Assembly: GCA_019323235.1 (NCBI GenBank)
Contig: JAHWHN010000193.1
Location: 1-15,239 of the forward strand
DNA from: Candidatus Woesearchaeota archaeon
GTDB taxonomy: Archaea > Nanobdellota > Nanobdellia > Woesearchaeales > JABIAG01
DNA: 15,239 nt
Direction: 5' to 3'
The notes beneath the pieces are model-generated. The model saw only the letters and a program-made list of their open reading frames with translations, was not told where the DNA came from and did not search any database. Within the stretch, counting starts at the first letter, position 1. Each line of letters starts with the position of its first letter. The translations under genes were made by a program, and so were the position numbers. Of the stretch, positions 6,857 through 13,325 are shown in pieces.

Positions 6857-7516
6857 TTAAGAATTTTCTTTAACTAACTTATTTAATACATCAAAGGACT
6901 TTGCTGTGTCTTTCTCAGCTATCAGAAAAGTCATTTCTGTTAATGTTGAAACTATGTCTATTACATTTATGTTTTCCCAGTTTAGTGCTCTTGTTACAAT
7001 ATAAAATAATCCAACTGTTTCTATTGATTCTAAAGGTATGTTTATTGTTAAACTAGAAATATTATTTACAATCATTTTAATATTATTTTTTGAAAATAAT
7101 TTTTTTACTTCTGGTTCATGTTTTTTATTGATAATAATCATTATTTCATGAAGACCTTGAGTTATTGTTAAGAAATCTCCTTGATTTATGTTAATAATCT
7201 CATATATTTTTTTGATTTTTTCTTGAACTTCGTATTGTTTGTATATTGTAATTGATATTAAATCTGATTGTATTATTATATTTGATTCAGAGTTGAACTT
7301 TGCTCTTTTTACAAATGTTTTATTTAACTTATGACTCAATCTTCTTATTGCCATATTTACTGCAGAAAACTTTACTTTTTGATTAAGCTCTTTTTCCACA
7401 ATAGGTATTAATTCTTCTGCTAAAGCCGCATTATTTATGACTCCTCTACTTAAGGCTTCTTGGAGAAAAGGCTTCCTTATAATTTCTTTTTCAACTATAT
7501 TTGCAATTGTCACCAT
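6857..7516 (-). CDS. ACT-domain protein with an N-terminal helical DNA-binding-like region
   Basis: The 219-residue protein begins with a helical region (about 5-66: PFLQEALSRGVINNAALAEE, then AVNMAIRRLSHKL) of a type found in archaeal regulators and often predicted as a winged-helix-like unit. Residues 82-145 look like a first ACT-like beta-alpha repeat. Residues 150-217 (NISSLTINIP, GLFYIVTRALNWENINVIDI and MTFLIAEKDTAKSFDVLNKL) match the ACT domain as found at the end of aspartokinases. ACT domains usually bind amino acids and act as allosteric sensors. The protein is therefore probably a small-molecule-responsive regulator, possibly of amino acid metabolism; this is inference. It is divergent from the ligase-amidotransferase operon. 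The spacing to a weak TATA-like element is consistent with the start at 7516. Confidence 0.75.
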   Translation of the reverse strand: MVTIANIVEKEIIRKPFLQEALSRGVINNAALAEELIPIVEKELNQKVKFSAVNMAIRRLSHKLNKTFVKRAKFNSESNIIIQSDLISITIYKQYEVQEKIKKIYEIININQGDFLTITQGLHEIMIIINKKHEPEVKKLFSKNNIKMIVNNISSLTINIPLESIETVGLFYIVTRALNWENINVIDIVSTLTEMTFLIAEKDTAKSFDVLNKLVKENS

Positions 7517-7537
7517 TTTTATTTTTTAACTTTTTAT

Positions 7538-7546
7538 CTTATTTTT
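7538..7546 (-). promoter_or_regulatory. Weak TATA-like element of the ACT-domain gene
   Basis: The minus strand reads AAAAATAAG, centred 26 nt before the ATG at 7516. The placement is right but the match is poor. Confidence 0.3.
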
Positions 7547-7575
7547 GTGAATTATTTTACATTAAGTTAATATTA

Positions 7576-7583
7576 CATATAAA
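7576..7583 (+). promoter_or_regulatory. TATA box of the ligase-amidotransferase-transporter operon
   Basis: CATATAAA would place transcription start near 7604-7607, leaving a short leader of about 16 nt that carries the Shine-Dalgarno site. This differs from the leaderless layout of the other promoters. Confidence 0.45.
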
Positions 7584-7607
7584 GTTTTCTATTTTTGTCG
7601 TAAAGAC

Positions 7608-7613
7608 AGGAGG
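7608..7613 (+). promoter_or_regulatory. Shine-Dalgarno site for the 7622 start
   Basis: AGGAGG lies 8 nt before the ATG at 7622, an ideal spacing. It points to 7622 rather than 7653 as the place where ribosomes first load on this operon; the ATG at 7653 has only AGGA with 3 nt spacing. Confidence 0.75.
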
Positions 7614-7621
7614 AAAATAAA

Positions 7622-7693
7622 ATGAATAGAATAGCATCAGTAGATAGGATTAATGAAGAAAGCAGGAGGTGTCCCAAGTATTACTCAAATTAG
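7622..7693 (+). CDS. 23-codon reading frame with a strong Shine-Dalgarno site, overlapping the ligase gene out of frame
   Basis: ATG at 7622 opens MNRIASVDRINEESRRCPKY... and stops at TAG 7691-7693. The frame is +1 relative to the ligase ORF, which it overlaps from 7653. It could be (a) a regulatory upstream ORF whose translation controls the ligase, (b) the true N-terminus of the ligase joined by programmed +1 frameshifting, or (c) the N-terminus separated by an indel or assembly error. Support for (b): AGG AGG, three bases (TGT), then CCC followed by A, the layout of the bacterial prfB site, where a +1 slip CCC to CCA would continue as ...RRCPSITQISNELEF. Against (b): no stop or obviously slow codon follows CCC. 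Confidence 0.5.
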   Translation: MNRIASVDRINEESRRCPKYYSN

Positions 7694-8831
7694 TAATGAA
7701 CTTGAGTTTGGGATAAATAACCTTAACGCGCAAACTCTGATAAATAATTCAAGTTTGCCTTTAATGTCAGAAGTTAATCCAGAAAATGTAGTAGAGCTAA
7801 ATATTAGCCTAGCAGATAATGTAGAACAACTAAACCAACAATTAGAAGAAAATGTTAATAGATTAATTGATGAAACTTTTAGATTAGGAGGGGCTCCTTA
7901 TGCAGGATCATCCGTTATTGGAGATGTATCAAATATAATTCCAGCAAGATATAGAACCACTTGTTTATCAGAATCTTGTGCAAGAGGATTTTTAGATATA
8001 TCAAGTATGCAAATAGTTCTAGGAATTAGTGGAGAAGAATTTGGAATTAATTTGATTAATTATCTGCAAACAATAAATCCTATATTATTAGCACTCTCCA
8101 ACTCATCACCTTATGTTTTAGAGAATGGTAGTTTAATTGATACTGGATTTGAAAGTAGAAGAATTGCATCATATAGAGAATTATGTAGATACTTTCCAAA
8201 TGAAATGTTACGAAGTCAAAATCTGTCATCTAGAGAACATTATTTTGAGATTTTGCAAGACATTTCTGATAGAGTAAATCATGATTTGAGAAATGGTAAT
8301 TTGGATTCAAATAATCAAGAATTATATAGAGAAAGAGAAGGTGGGGCTTATGCACCATTTGATTGTTTAAATCCTAGTCAACTTTATTGGATGACTAGAT
8401 TCAGACCAGATCATGAAAATGAAACAAGTGATTTTTCTATTGAATCAAGAGTAATGGATATTCCAACAACGATTCAAAGAATGCAAATGTTAAATTCATT
8501 TGTAGTTGGAATTGCATTATATGCAGAAGCATATGGTTTTAACGATTTCCCAAGAATCTACGGAGATGAATTTGAGAATTTAGAACGTGCTGCAAGTTAT
8601 GGATTAGATGCAACAATATTTCATATGCCAGTTAGAAGTTATGTTAGAATTTTGAGAGATTATGCAATTGAAGGATTAAGACTAAATGGAATGGATTATC
8701 ATCAAATGAATAATATGATTGATAATGTTCTGGAAAATGGAAATGATGCAACAATTATGAGAAGACATAATTTCACAAATCCAAATCAACTAGTAGATTA
8801 TTTAATTACTAGATTGGAGGAAGGAGAATGA
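7653..8831 (+). CDS. Divergent glutamate-cysteine ligase family (GCS2) carboxylate-amine ligase
   Basis: Residue numbers are from the ATG at 7653. The 392-residue protein aligns from memory with GCS2 ligases (YbdK/EgtA/archaeal GshA type), ATP-dependent enzymes that join a carboxylate, usually the gamma-carboxyl of glutamate, to an amine. Landmarks are SNELEFGI (14-21, the metal-binding ExE strand), VVELNIS (46-52), ALSNSSPY (147-154), SRRIASYRE (168-176) and SIESRVMDIPTT (262-273, equal to the EVRxxDTPLT strand). The family HVHVG strand is here QIVLG (120-124), so both usual histidines are missing. TRFRPD replaces the usual DIRP context. The substrate may therefore differ from glutamate plus cysteine. 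The true N-terminus is uncertain, because the strong ribosome site serves the 7622 frame. The stop overlaps the next gene by ATGA. Confidence 0.75.
   Translation: MKKAGGVPSITQISNELEFGINNLNAQTLINNSSLPLMSEVNPENVVELNISLADNVEQLNQQLEENVNRLIDETFRLGGAPYAGSSVIGDVSNIIPARYRTTCLSESCARGFLDISSMQIVLGISGEEFGINLINYLQTINPILLALSNSSPYVLENGSLIDTGFESRRIASYRELCRYFPNEMLRSQNLSSREHYFEILQDISDRVNHDLRNGNLDSNNQELYREREGGAYAPFDCLNPSQLYWMTRFRPDHENETSDFSIESRVMDIPTTIQRMQMLNSFVVGIALYAEAYGFNDFPRIYGDEFENLERAASYGLDATIFHMPVRSYVRILRDYAIEGLRLNGMDYHQMNNMIDNVLENGNDATIMRRHNFTNPNQLVDYLITRLEEGE
7664..7675 (+). promoter_or_regulatory. Internal Shine-Dalgarno-like AGGAGGTG followed by CCC-A (candidate +1 frameshift element)
   Basis: AGGAGGTG is a full match to the anti-Shine-Dalgarno end of 16S rRNA, located inside the overlap of the 7622 and 7653 frames. 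CCC-A starts 3 nt after AGGAGG. Alternatively it could serve an ATT codon in the ligase frame at 7680, also 8 nt downstream of the site. Confidence 0.35.
8818..8825 (+). promoter_or_regulatory. Shine-Dalgarno region of the amidotransferase gene
   Basis: A purine stretch, GGAGGAAGGAG, lies directly before the ATG at 8828 inside the end of the ligase gene. With the ATGA overlap it supports coupled translation from this start. Confidence 0.6.
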
Positions 8832-9454
8832 TTGGAATAATTAATTGCGACTTAGATAATAATCCAAATACAAACGGAGCAAGTCTATTGAATAATTTAA
8901 TTGAGAATTCAGAAATTGTTAATTTAATTGAAGGAGAAATTCCTTCCTTTAATTATTCTGGATTCATAATTACGGGATCAAGAGCAAATTATAATGACGA
9001 ATATGAATGGATTTCTTCACTTAGAAGATTAATATTAGAAATAGATTCAAGAAATATTCCTTGTTTAGGAATTTGTTTTGGAATGCAAGTTATTGCAGAT
9101 GTTTTTCATGGAAGTGTTATTCAAAATGAGATTGAAGAAAATGGATTTTTTCGAATTAGTATTTCAGATAATAGTTTATTTGAAAATTTTGAAGAAGAAA
9201 TTAATGTTTTTGAATCTCACCATGATGTGGTTTCCGAAGTTCCAATTAATGCAAGAGTAATTGCTGAAAATGAAAATTGTATTCAAGGATTTCAATTGAG
9301 AAATTTATATGGAATTCAATTCCACCCAGAAATTACTTTTGATGTTGCCAGATTAATGGATGAAAGAGATGGAACAAATTATTCTTCCAGAGTAAATGAA
9401 AATGATGGAATTGAAGTGATAAATAATTTCATAAGGATGTGTGAAAATGAATAG
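8828..9454 (+). CDS. Class I glutamine amidotransferase-like protein
   Basis: The 208-residue protein has the full class I (triad) glutaminase set: nucleophile elbow GICFGMQ with Cys83, and HPE with His166 and Glu168. Family companions are IITGSRANYNDEYEWI (47-62, the stand-alone GMP-synthase-like subgroup), ESHHDVV (129-135) and GFQLRNLYGIQFHPE (154-168). Such domains hydrolyse glutamine to supply ammonia, or in the gamma-glutamyl hydrolase/peptidase branch cleave gamma-glutamyl bonds. No synthase domain is fused. The gene overlaps the GCS2 ligase upstream (ATGA) and the membrane protein downstream, so it probably works with that ligase: giving it ammonia, or trimming its gamma-glutamyl product. 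Which of these holds cannot be told from the sequence. The protein is cytoplasmic. Confidence 0.88.
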   Translation: MIGIINCDLDNNPNTNGASLLNNLIENSEIVNLIEGEIPSFNYSGFIITGSRANYNDEYEWISSLRRLILEIDSRNIPCLGICFGMQVIADVFHGSVIQNEIEENGFFRISISDNSLFENFEEEINVFESHHDVVSEVPINARVIAENENCIQGFQLRNLYGIQFHPEITFDVARLMDERDGTNYSSRVNENDGIEVINNFIRMCENE

Positions 9455-9758
9455 CAGTCTACTTTTTATCGGAGCAGGAATTGGAGTTACTGTCGGAGAT
9501 GTATTACTATGTAACTGGGTTAGACAGAATAATAATCTTTTTTTATTTTTAGGATTATTATTTAATGTAATTGGGATATTGTTTTATGCCCAAACTTTGA
9601 GATTTGAAAGTATTGGGGTTGCGACTTCAATTTTTTTAGCGATTAATATTGTAGCAGTTACTCTTGCAGGACTAGTTTTATTTGGAGAAAGAATTTCTTG
9701 GTCTCAAGGTTCAGGAATATTAATGGTTATAATTTCAATAATCTTAATGGAGATTTGA
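9441..9758 (+). CDS. Four-helix SMR/DMT-superfamily transporter-like membrane protein
   Basis: The 105-residue protein (GTG at 9441) or 103-residue protein (ATG at 9447) has four hydrophobic helices: SLLFIGAGIGVTVGDVLL, LFLFLGLLFNVIGILFYAQTL, SIFLAINIVAVTLAGLVLF and GSGILMVIISIILM. The size, helix count and the GERISWSQGSGILMVI segment between helices 3 and 4 fit the small multidrug resistance/EamA group, which works as dimers exchanging protons for substrate. SMR proteins have a key Glu in helix 1; here an Asp (18 from the ATG) takes a similar place. AGGA at 9434-9437 favours the ATG at 9447. The start overlaps the end of the amidotransferase gene, so it is likely coexpressed and may export the product. 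The 3' end overlaps the convergent gene by 15 bp. Confidence 0.75.
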   Translation: MKMNSSLLFIGAGIGVTVGDVLLCNWVRQNNNLFLFLGLLFNVIGILFYAQTLRFESIGVATSIFLAINIVAVTLAGLVLFGERISWSQGSGILMVIISIILMEI

Positions 9759-10115
9759 TTTTGAAAACTCTTCAGTAAAGCATTCCCACAATTCACCAGA
9801 TATTGGGTAAGAATTATTATTTATTAGAATTGAAACATCATAAACAACACCAGAAACTTTACTAAGATTATTTTCTTTTTTGAATACTTTTTCCGCCTCT
9901 TTAATAGATTCTTCCAAAGTTCCTTCAATGACACTTTCTATTAGCTCTAAGTTTTGGTCTGACCAAGAAGGTTTTATTTTAACTATGTAATTTCCCTTAT
10001 TTAAGTCAAGTTCATTTAAGATTTCTAATGATGTCTTATTTGTAGATATTTTTTCTTCTAAATAAACAATCTTATTATGGATTCTTTCTTTCAAATACAT
10101 TCTTAATGATTCCAT
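9744..10115 (-). CDS. Hypothetical 123-residue protein
   Basis: No family is recognised. Residues 5-40 are helical and charged (LKERIHNKIVYLEEKIS), 42-62 look like a beta strand and loop with KIKPSWSDQNLEL, 63-85 like a helix (EGTLEESIKEAEKVFKKE), and the C-terminal part (89-115) like two strands, VSGVVYDVSILINNNSYPIS, followed by a helix ending in ECFTEEF. It is soluble, with no signal or membrane helix. The start is supported by TTTTTAAA centred 26 nt upstream on the minus strand, so the gene is probably real and independently transcribed. Its last 15 bases overlap the transporter gene tail to tail. No function can be assigned. Confidence 0.65.
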   Translation of the reverse strand: MESLRMYLKERIHNKIVYLEEKISTNKTSLEILNELDLNKGNYIVKIKPSWSDQNLELIESVIEGTLEESIKEAEKVFKKENNLSKVSGVVYDVSILINNNSYPISGELWECFTEEFSKSNLH

Positions 10116-10137
10116 GAATTATAATAGGTTTACTTTA

Positions 10138-10145
10138 TTTAAAAA
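10138..10145 (-). promoter_or_regulatory. TATA box of the 10115 gene
   Basis: The minus strand reads TTTTTAAA, centred about 26 nt before the ATG at 10115. Confidence 0.5.
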
Positions 10146-10150
10146 GATTG

Positions 10151-10202
10151 TTTATATATTTGGGGGGTTTTAAGCTAATTTAATACAAAAAACATTTAAA
10201 AA
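10151..10202 (+). promoter_or_regulatory. ileS promoter region with two candidate TATA boxes
   Basis: TTTAAAAA at 10195-10202 is centred 27 nt before the ileS ATG and would give a leaderless mRNA. A better consensus, TTTATATA at 10151-10158, would start transcription near 10180 and leave a leader of about 45 nt. A G6 tract (10162-10167) lies between them. Nothing else is seen in this gap. Confidence 0.45.
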
Positions 10203-10225
10203 GACTATATATTTTCCTACCTATT

Positions 10226-13200
10226 ATGGCCAAAAGATATGATTTTAAGGAAGTTGAGACTAAAATACTCGATTCTTGGAAGAAAAACGACACTTATAAC
10301 AAATCCGCAAAAAGAAATAAAGAAGGACCTAAATTCTACTTTTTACAGGGACCTCCATATACTTCTGGTAAGATTCACATTGGTCATGCTTGGAATAATT
10401 CCTCAAAAGATATTATGTTAAGATATAAGAGAATGAGAGGATTTGATGTGTGGGATAGAGCTGGGTATGATATGCACGGTTTACCTACTGAAAATAAAGT
10501 TCAAAAACAATTAAATCTTAAGGATAAAGAAGCTATTGTTGAATACGGAATGGATAAATTTATTGAAGAATGTAAAGCTTTTTCTGAAAAATATGCAAAA
10601 ATTATGGATGAAGATCTATTTAATCTTGGAATTTGGATGGACTATAAAAATGCTTATTGGCCTATCAAAAATGAGTTTATTGAAGGAGAATGGTTCTTCG
10701 TTAAGAGAGCTCATGAAGAAGATAGATTATATAAAGGTAAAAAAGTAATGACTTGGTGCGGTGATTGTGAAACTGCACTTGCAAAACACGAATTAGAATA
10801 TGAAAATGTTAAGGATAATTCTATTTTCTTAAAATTTAAAATTGAATCTACTGAAAATGAATACTTAATAATTTGGACTACAACTCCTTGGACAATTCCT
10901 TTTAACTTAGCAGTTATGGTTAATCCTAAATTAGATTATGTTAAAGTTAAAGCAAATAATGAAGTTTGGATTGTTGCTAAAGATTTAATGGATTCAGTTT
11001 CAAAATCTGCTGAAGTTGATTTTGAAGTAATTGAAGAATTTAAAGGTAAAGAATTAGAAGGAGTTAAGTACATACATCCTTTACATGATAAAATTGATTT
11101 TGAAAATGATCAATCTGAAGCTTTACATACTGTTCTTATGTCAGAAGAATATGTTGATACTTCTGCAGGTTCAGGATTAGTTCATTGTGCTCCAGGTTGT
11201 GGACCAGAGGATTATGAAGTTGGAATAAAATATGGATTAATACCTTTCAATAAATTAAATGAAAGGGGAGAATTTGAAGATATGAAATCATTAACTGGTA
11301 TGAAAGCCAAGGTTGATGATAAAAAGTTCGTTGATATGTATCACGAAAATGGATGTTTAATTGCTAGAAAAGTAGTTGAACACGATTATGCTCATTGTTG
11401 GAGATGTCACAATCCAGTTTTATTTAAAACAACTGAACAATGGTTCTTAAGAACAGAAGATTTAACTAAAGAGATTTTAGAAAGTAATGAAAAAGTTCAT
11501 TGGGTTCCTGATGAGAGTAATGAAAGTTATAAAAGATGGGTTGAAAATTTAAGAGATAATACTATTACTAGACAAAGATTCTGGGGATGTCCTGTTCCTA
11601 TTTGGGAATGTGAGTGTGGACATTTTGAAGTAATTGGAAGTAAAAAAGAATTAGAAGAAAAAGCATTGAATGAAATTCCAGAAGACTTCCATAGACCATA
11701 TATTGATAATGTTAAAATAAAATGTAAAGTTTGTGATAAAGAAATTTCAAGAGTTCCTGATGTTTTAGATGTTTGGATTGATTCTGGAACTGCTTCATGG
11801 AGTTGTTTAGAATACCCACATAGAAAAGATTTATTTGAGAAATATTTCCCTGCTGATTTTATTTTAGAAGCTTCCGAACAAACTAGATTGTGGTTTAATA
11901 TGCTTCAAATTTGTTCAAGAATTGCTTTTGGTAAAAGTTGTTACAATAATGTTTACACTACTGGTATGATCTTAGATATTGGTGGAGTTAAGATGAGTAA
12001 ATCTTTAGGAAATATTATTTCACCATATGAAGTTGTTGAAAAACACGGAGCAGATGTTTTAAGATATTACTTATGTCAAATTCCAGCTGGAAGAAATATG
12101 AATTTCTCTTGGGAAGATATTCAATTAAAACAAAGAAACTTGAATGTTTTATGGAATGTTCAGAATTTTTTAATGGATTTACATAGTCAAGTTGATAAAT
12201 CAGATGCTGCAGAAGAAGGTACTGAAGAAAGGTATATTTTATCAAGATTAAATTCTGCTATCAAAGAAGTAACTGAAAAATTAGATAATTACGAAATTGA
12301 TGAGATTATTGGAATTATTGAAGAATTTTATTTAGATTTATCTAGAGAATATATTCAAATGACTAGAGATAAAGTTAATGAATCCATGGCTGAAAAAAAA
12401 TTAGTTTATAATACAATTAAGAAATGTATGTTTGAAATAAATAGAATGTTTTCTATTGTAACACCATTTATTACAGAAGAAATTTTCCAAAATTTAAAAG
12501 ATGTTTATGGTTGTAGTGAAGAATCTGTACATTTATTAGATTGGCCAGAATATGATGAAGATAAAATTGATACTAAATTAGAAAATGCAATTAAATTAAA
12601 TGGTCAAATTATTCAAGCAACTTTAGCTGCAAGAGAAAAAGCAAAAATTAGTTTAAGATGGCCTATTAAAGAAATATTAATTTCTACAACTAACGAAGCA
12701 ATTGAAGAAGTAATTGCAACATTAGAAGATGTTTTGAAAAATCAAACTAATGTTAAAGATATTAAGATTGGTGAATTTGAAGATGTTTCATATAATGTAG
12801 CTTTAAACTTTAGAAATGCTGGTAAAAAATTCGGAACTGATACAGGAGATGTTGCTACATCTATAAAAAATGTTGATGGTAAGGAAGTTTATGATGCAAT
12901 TGAAAAAGATGGCAAATATATGTTAGATGGTAAGTTTGAATTAACTAAAGAAGAAGTTTCTTTTGAAAAAGTAACTCCTGGACACATCTTTACATCAGAA
13001 TTCCCAAGTGGAACTATTTTCTTAAATGCAGAAAGAAATGAAGAATTAGATAAAGAAGGTTATGCTAGAGAAGTTATTAGAAGAATTCAAGATTTAAGAA
13101 AGAAAAAAGGATTAGAGAAAAACGATAGCATAAGACTTCATATTAACTCTCCAGTTTCTTTAGAAGGTTTTGAAGATAAAATTCAAAGTACTTGTGGGGC

Positions 13201-13300
13201 TTCAGAATTAATTATTGCAGATGAAGGTTCTGATTATCCTGAATGCGATGAATTTGAGATTAAAGGACATGACTTTGTTATTTTCTTTGAGAAAATTTAA
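10226..13300 (+). CDS. ileS: Isoleucyl-tRNA synthetase
   Basis: The 1024-residue cytoplasmic class I synthetase charges tRNA-Ile with isoleucine using ATP. The catalytic Rossmann domain has GPPYTSGKIHIGHAWN with HIGH at 51-54 and KMSKS at 589-593 (VKMSKSLGNIISPYEVV). Between them are the editing (CP1) domain with WTTTPWTIPFNLAV and SAGSGLVHCAPGCGPEDYEVG, which hydrolyses misacylated valyl-tRNA, plus several zinc-type cysteine pairs (CGDC, CWRC, CECG and CKVC). WFNMLQICSRIAFG precedes KMSKS. The C-terminal anticodon-binding domain contains RWPIKEILIS, and the length fits the archaeal/eukaryotic-type enzyme. No frameshift or missing motif is seen. It is a single-gene unit, and its stop lies inside the TATA box of the next gene. 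Confidence 0.98.
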   Translation: MAKRYDFKEVETKILDSWKKNDTYNKSAKRNKEGPKFYFLQGPPYTSGKIHIGHAWNNSSKDIMLRYKRMRGFDVWDRAGYDMHGLPTENKVQKQLNLKDKEAIVEYGMDKFIEECKAFSEKYAKIMDEDLFNLGIWMDYKNAYWPIKNEFIEGEWFFVKRAHEEDRLYKGKKVMTWCGDCETALAKHELEYENVKDNSIFLKFKIESTENEYLIIWTTTPWTIPFNLAVMVNPKLDYVKVKANNEVWIVAKDLMDSVSKSAEVDFEVIEEFKGKELEGVKYIHPLHDKIDFENDQSEALHTVLMSEEYVDTSAGSGLVHCAPGCGPEDYEVGIKYGLIPFNKLNERGEFEDMKSLTGMKAKVDDKKFVDMYHENGCLIARKVVEHDYAHCWRCHNPVLFKTTEQWFLRTEDLTKEILESNEKVHWVPDESNESYKRWVENLRDNTITRQRFWGCPVPIWECECGHFEVIGSKKELEEKALNEIPEDFHRPYIDNVKIKCKVCDKEISRVPDVLDVWIDSGTASWSCLEYPHRKDLFEKYFPADFILEASEQTRLWFNMLQICSRIAFGKSCYNNVYTTGMILDIGGVKMSKSLGNIISPYEVVEKHGADVLRYYLCQIPAGRNMNFSWEDIQLKQRNLNVLWNVQNFLMDLHSQVDKSDAAEEGTEERYILSRLNSAIKEVTEKLDNYEIDEIIGIIEEFYLDLSREYIQMTRDKVNESMAEKKLVYNTIKKCMFEINRMFSIVTPFITEEIFQNLKDVYGCSEESVHLLDWPEYDEDKIDTKLENAIKLNGQIIQATLAAREKAKISLRWPIKEILISTTNEAIEEVIATLEDVLKNQTNVKDIKIGEFEDVSYNVALNFRNAGKKFGTDTGDVATSIKNVDGKEVYDAIEKDGKYMLDGKFELTKEEVSFEKVTPGHIFTSEFPSGTIFLNAERNEELDKEGYAREVIRRIQDLRKKKGLEKNDSIRLHINSPVSLEGFEDKIQSTCGASELIIADEGSDYPECDEFEIKGHDFVIFFEKI

Positions 13301-13302
13301 AT
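13295..13302 (+). promoter_or_regulatory. TATA box of the 13326 gene, overlapping the ileS stop
   Basis: ATTTAAAT is centred 27 nt before the ATG at 13326 and contains the ileS TAA stop (13298-13300), so the two genes share DNA between coding end and promoter. Confidence 0.5.
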
Positions 13303-13307
13303 ACTTG

Positions 13308-13320
13308 TTTTTATTTTTTT
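13308..13320 (+). terminator. Oligo-T terminator of ileS
   Basis: T5 (13308-13312) and T7 (13314-13320) follow the ileS stop and lie between the TATA box and start codon of the next gene, so the ileS terminator is nested in that gene's promoter. Confidence 0.5.
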
Positions 13321-13325
13321 AAAGT

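Noticed and set aside
7517..7621. Possible tRNA or structured RNA between the ACT gene and the ligase operon
   Set aside because: The gap is AT-rich with no cloverleaf or GC-rich stem; it is explained by two divergent promoters and a short leader.
9078..9260. Plus-strand +1 frame inside the amidotransferase gene
   Set aside because: It overlaps the conserved Cys elbow and His region in another frame; no ribosome site, and chance AT-rich composition.
10204..10212. CTATATATT as a TATA box of ileS
   Set aside because: Only about 17 nt from the ATG, too close compared with the 25-28 nt seen elsewhere.
10239..10748. Two short plus-strand frames at the 5' end of ileS and one antisense frame at 12015-12245
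   Set aside because: They overlap the conserved HIGH and KMSKS-side regions of ileS in other frames; shadows only.
11160..11230. Cys in the ileS editing loop (APGCGPED instead of the more familiar GHG)
   Set aside because: From memory similar Cys-containing versions occur in archaeal-type enzymes, so it is probably normal variation.
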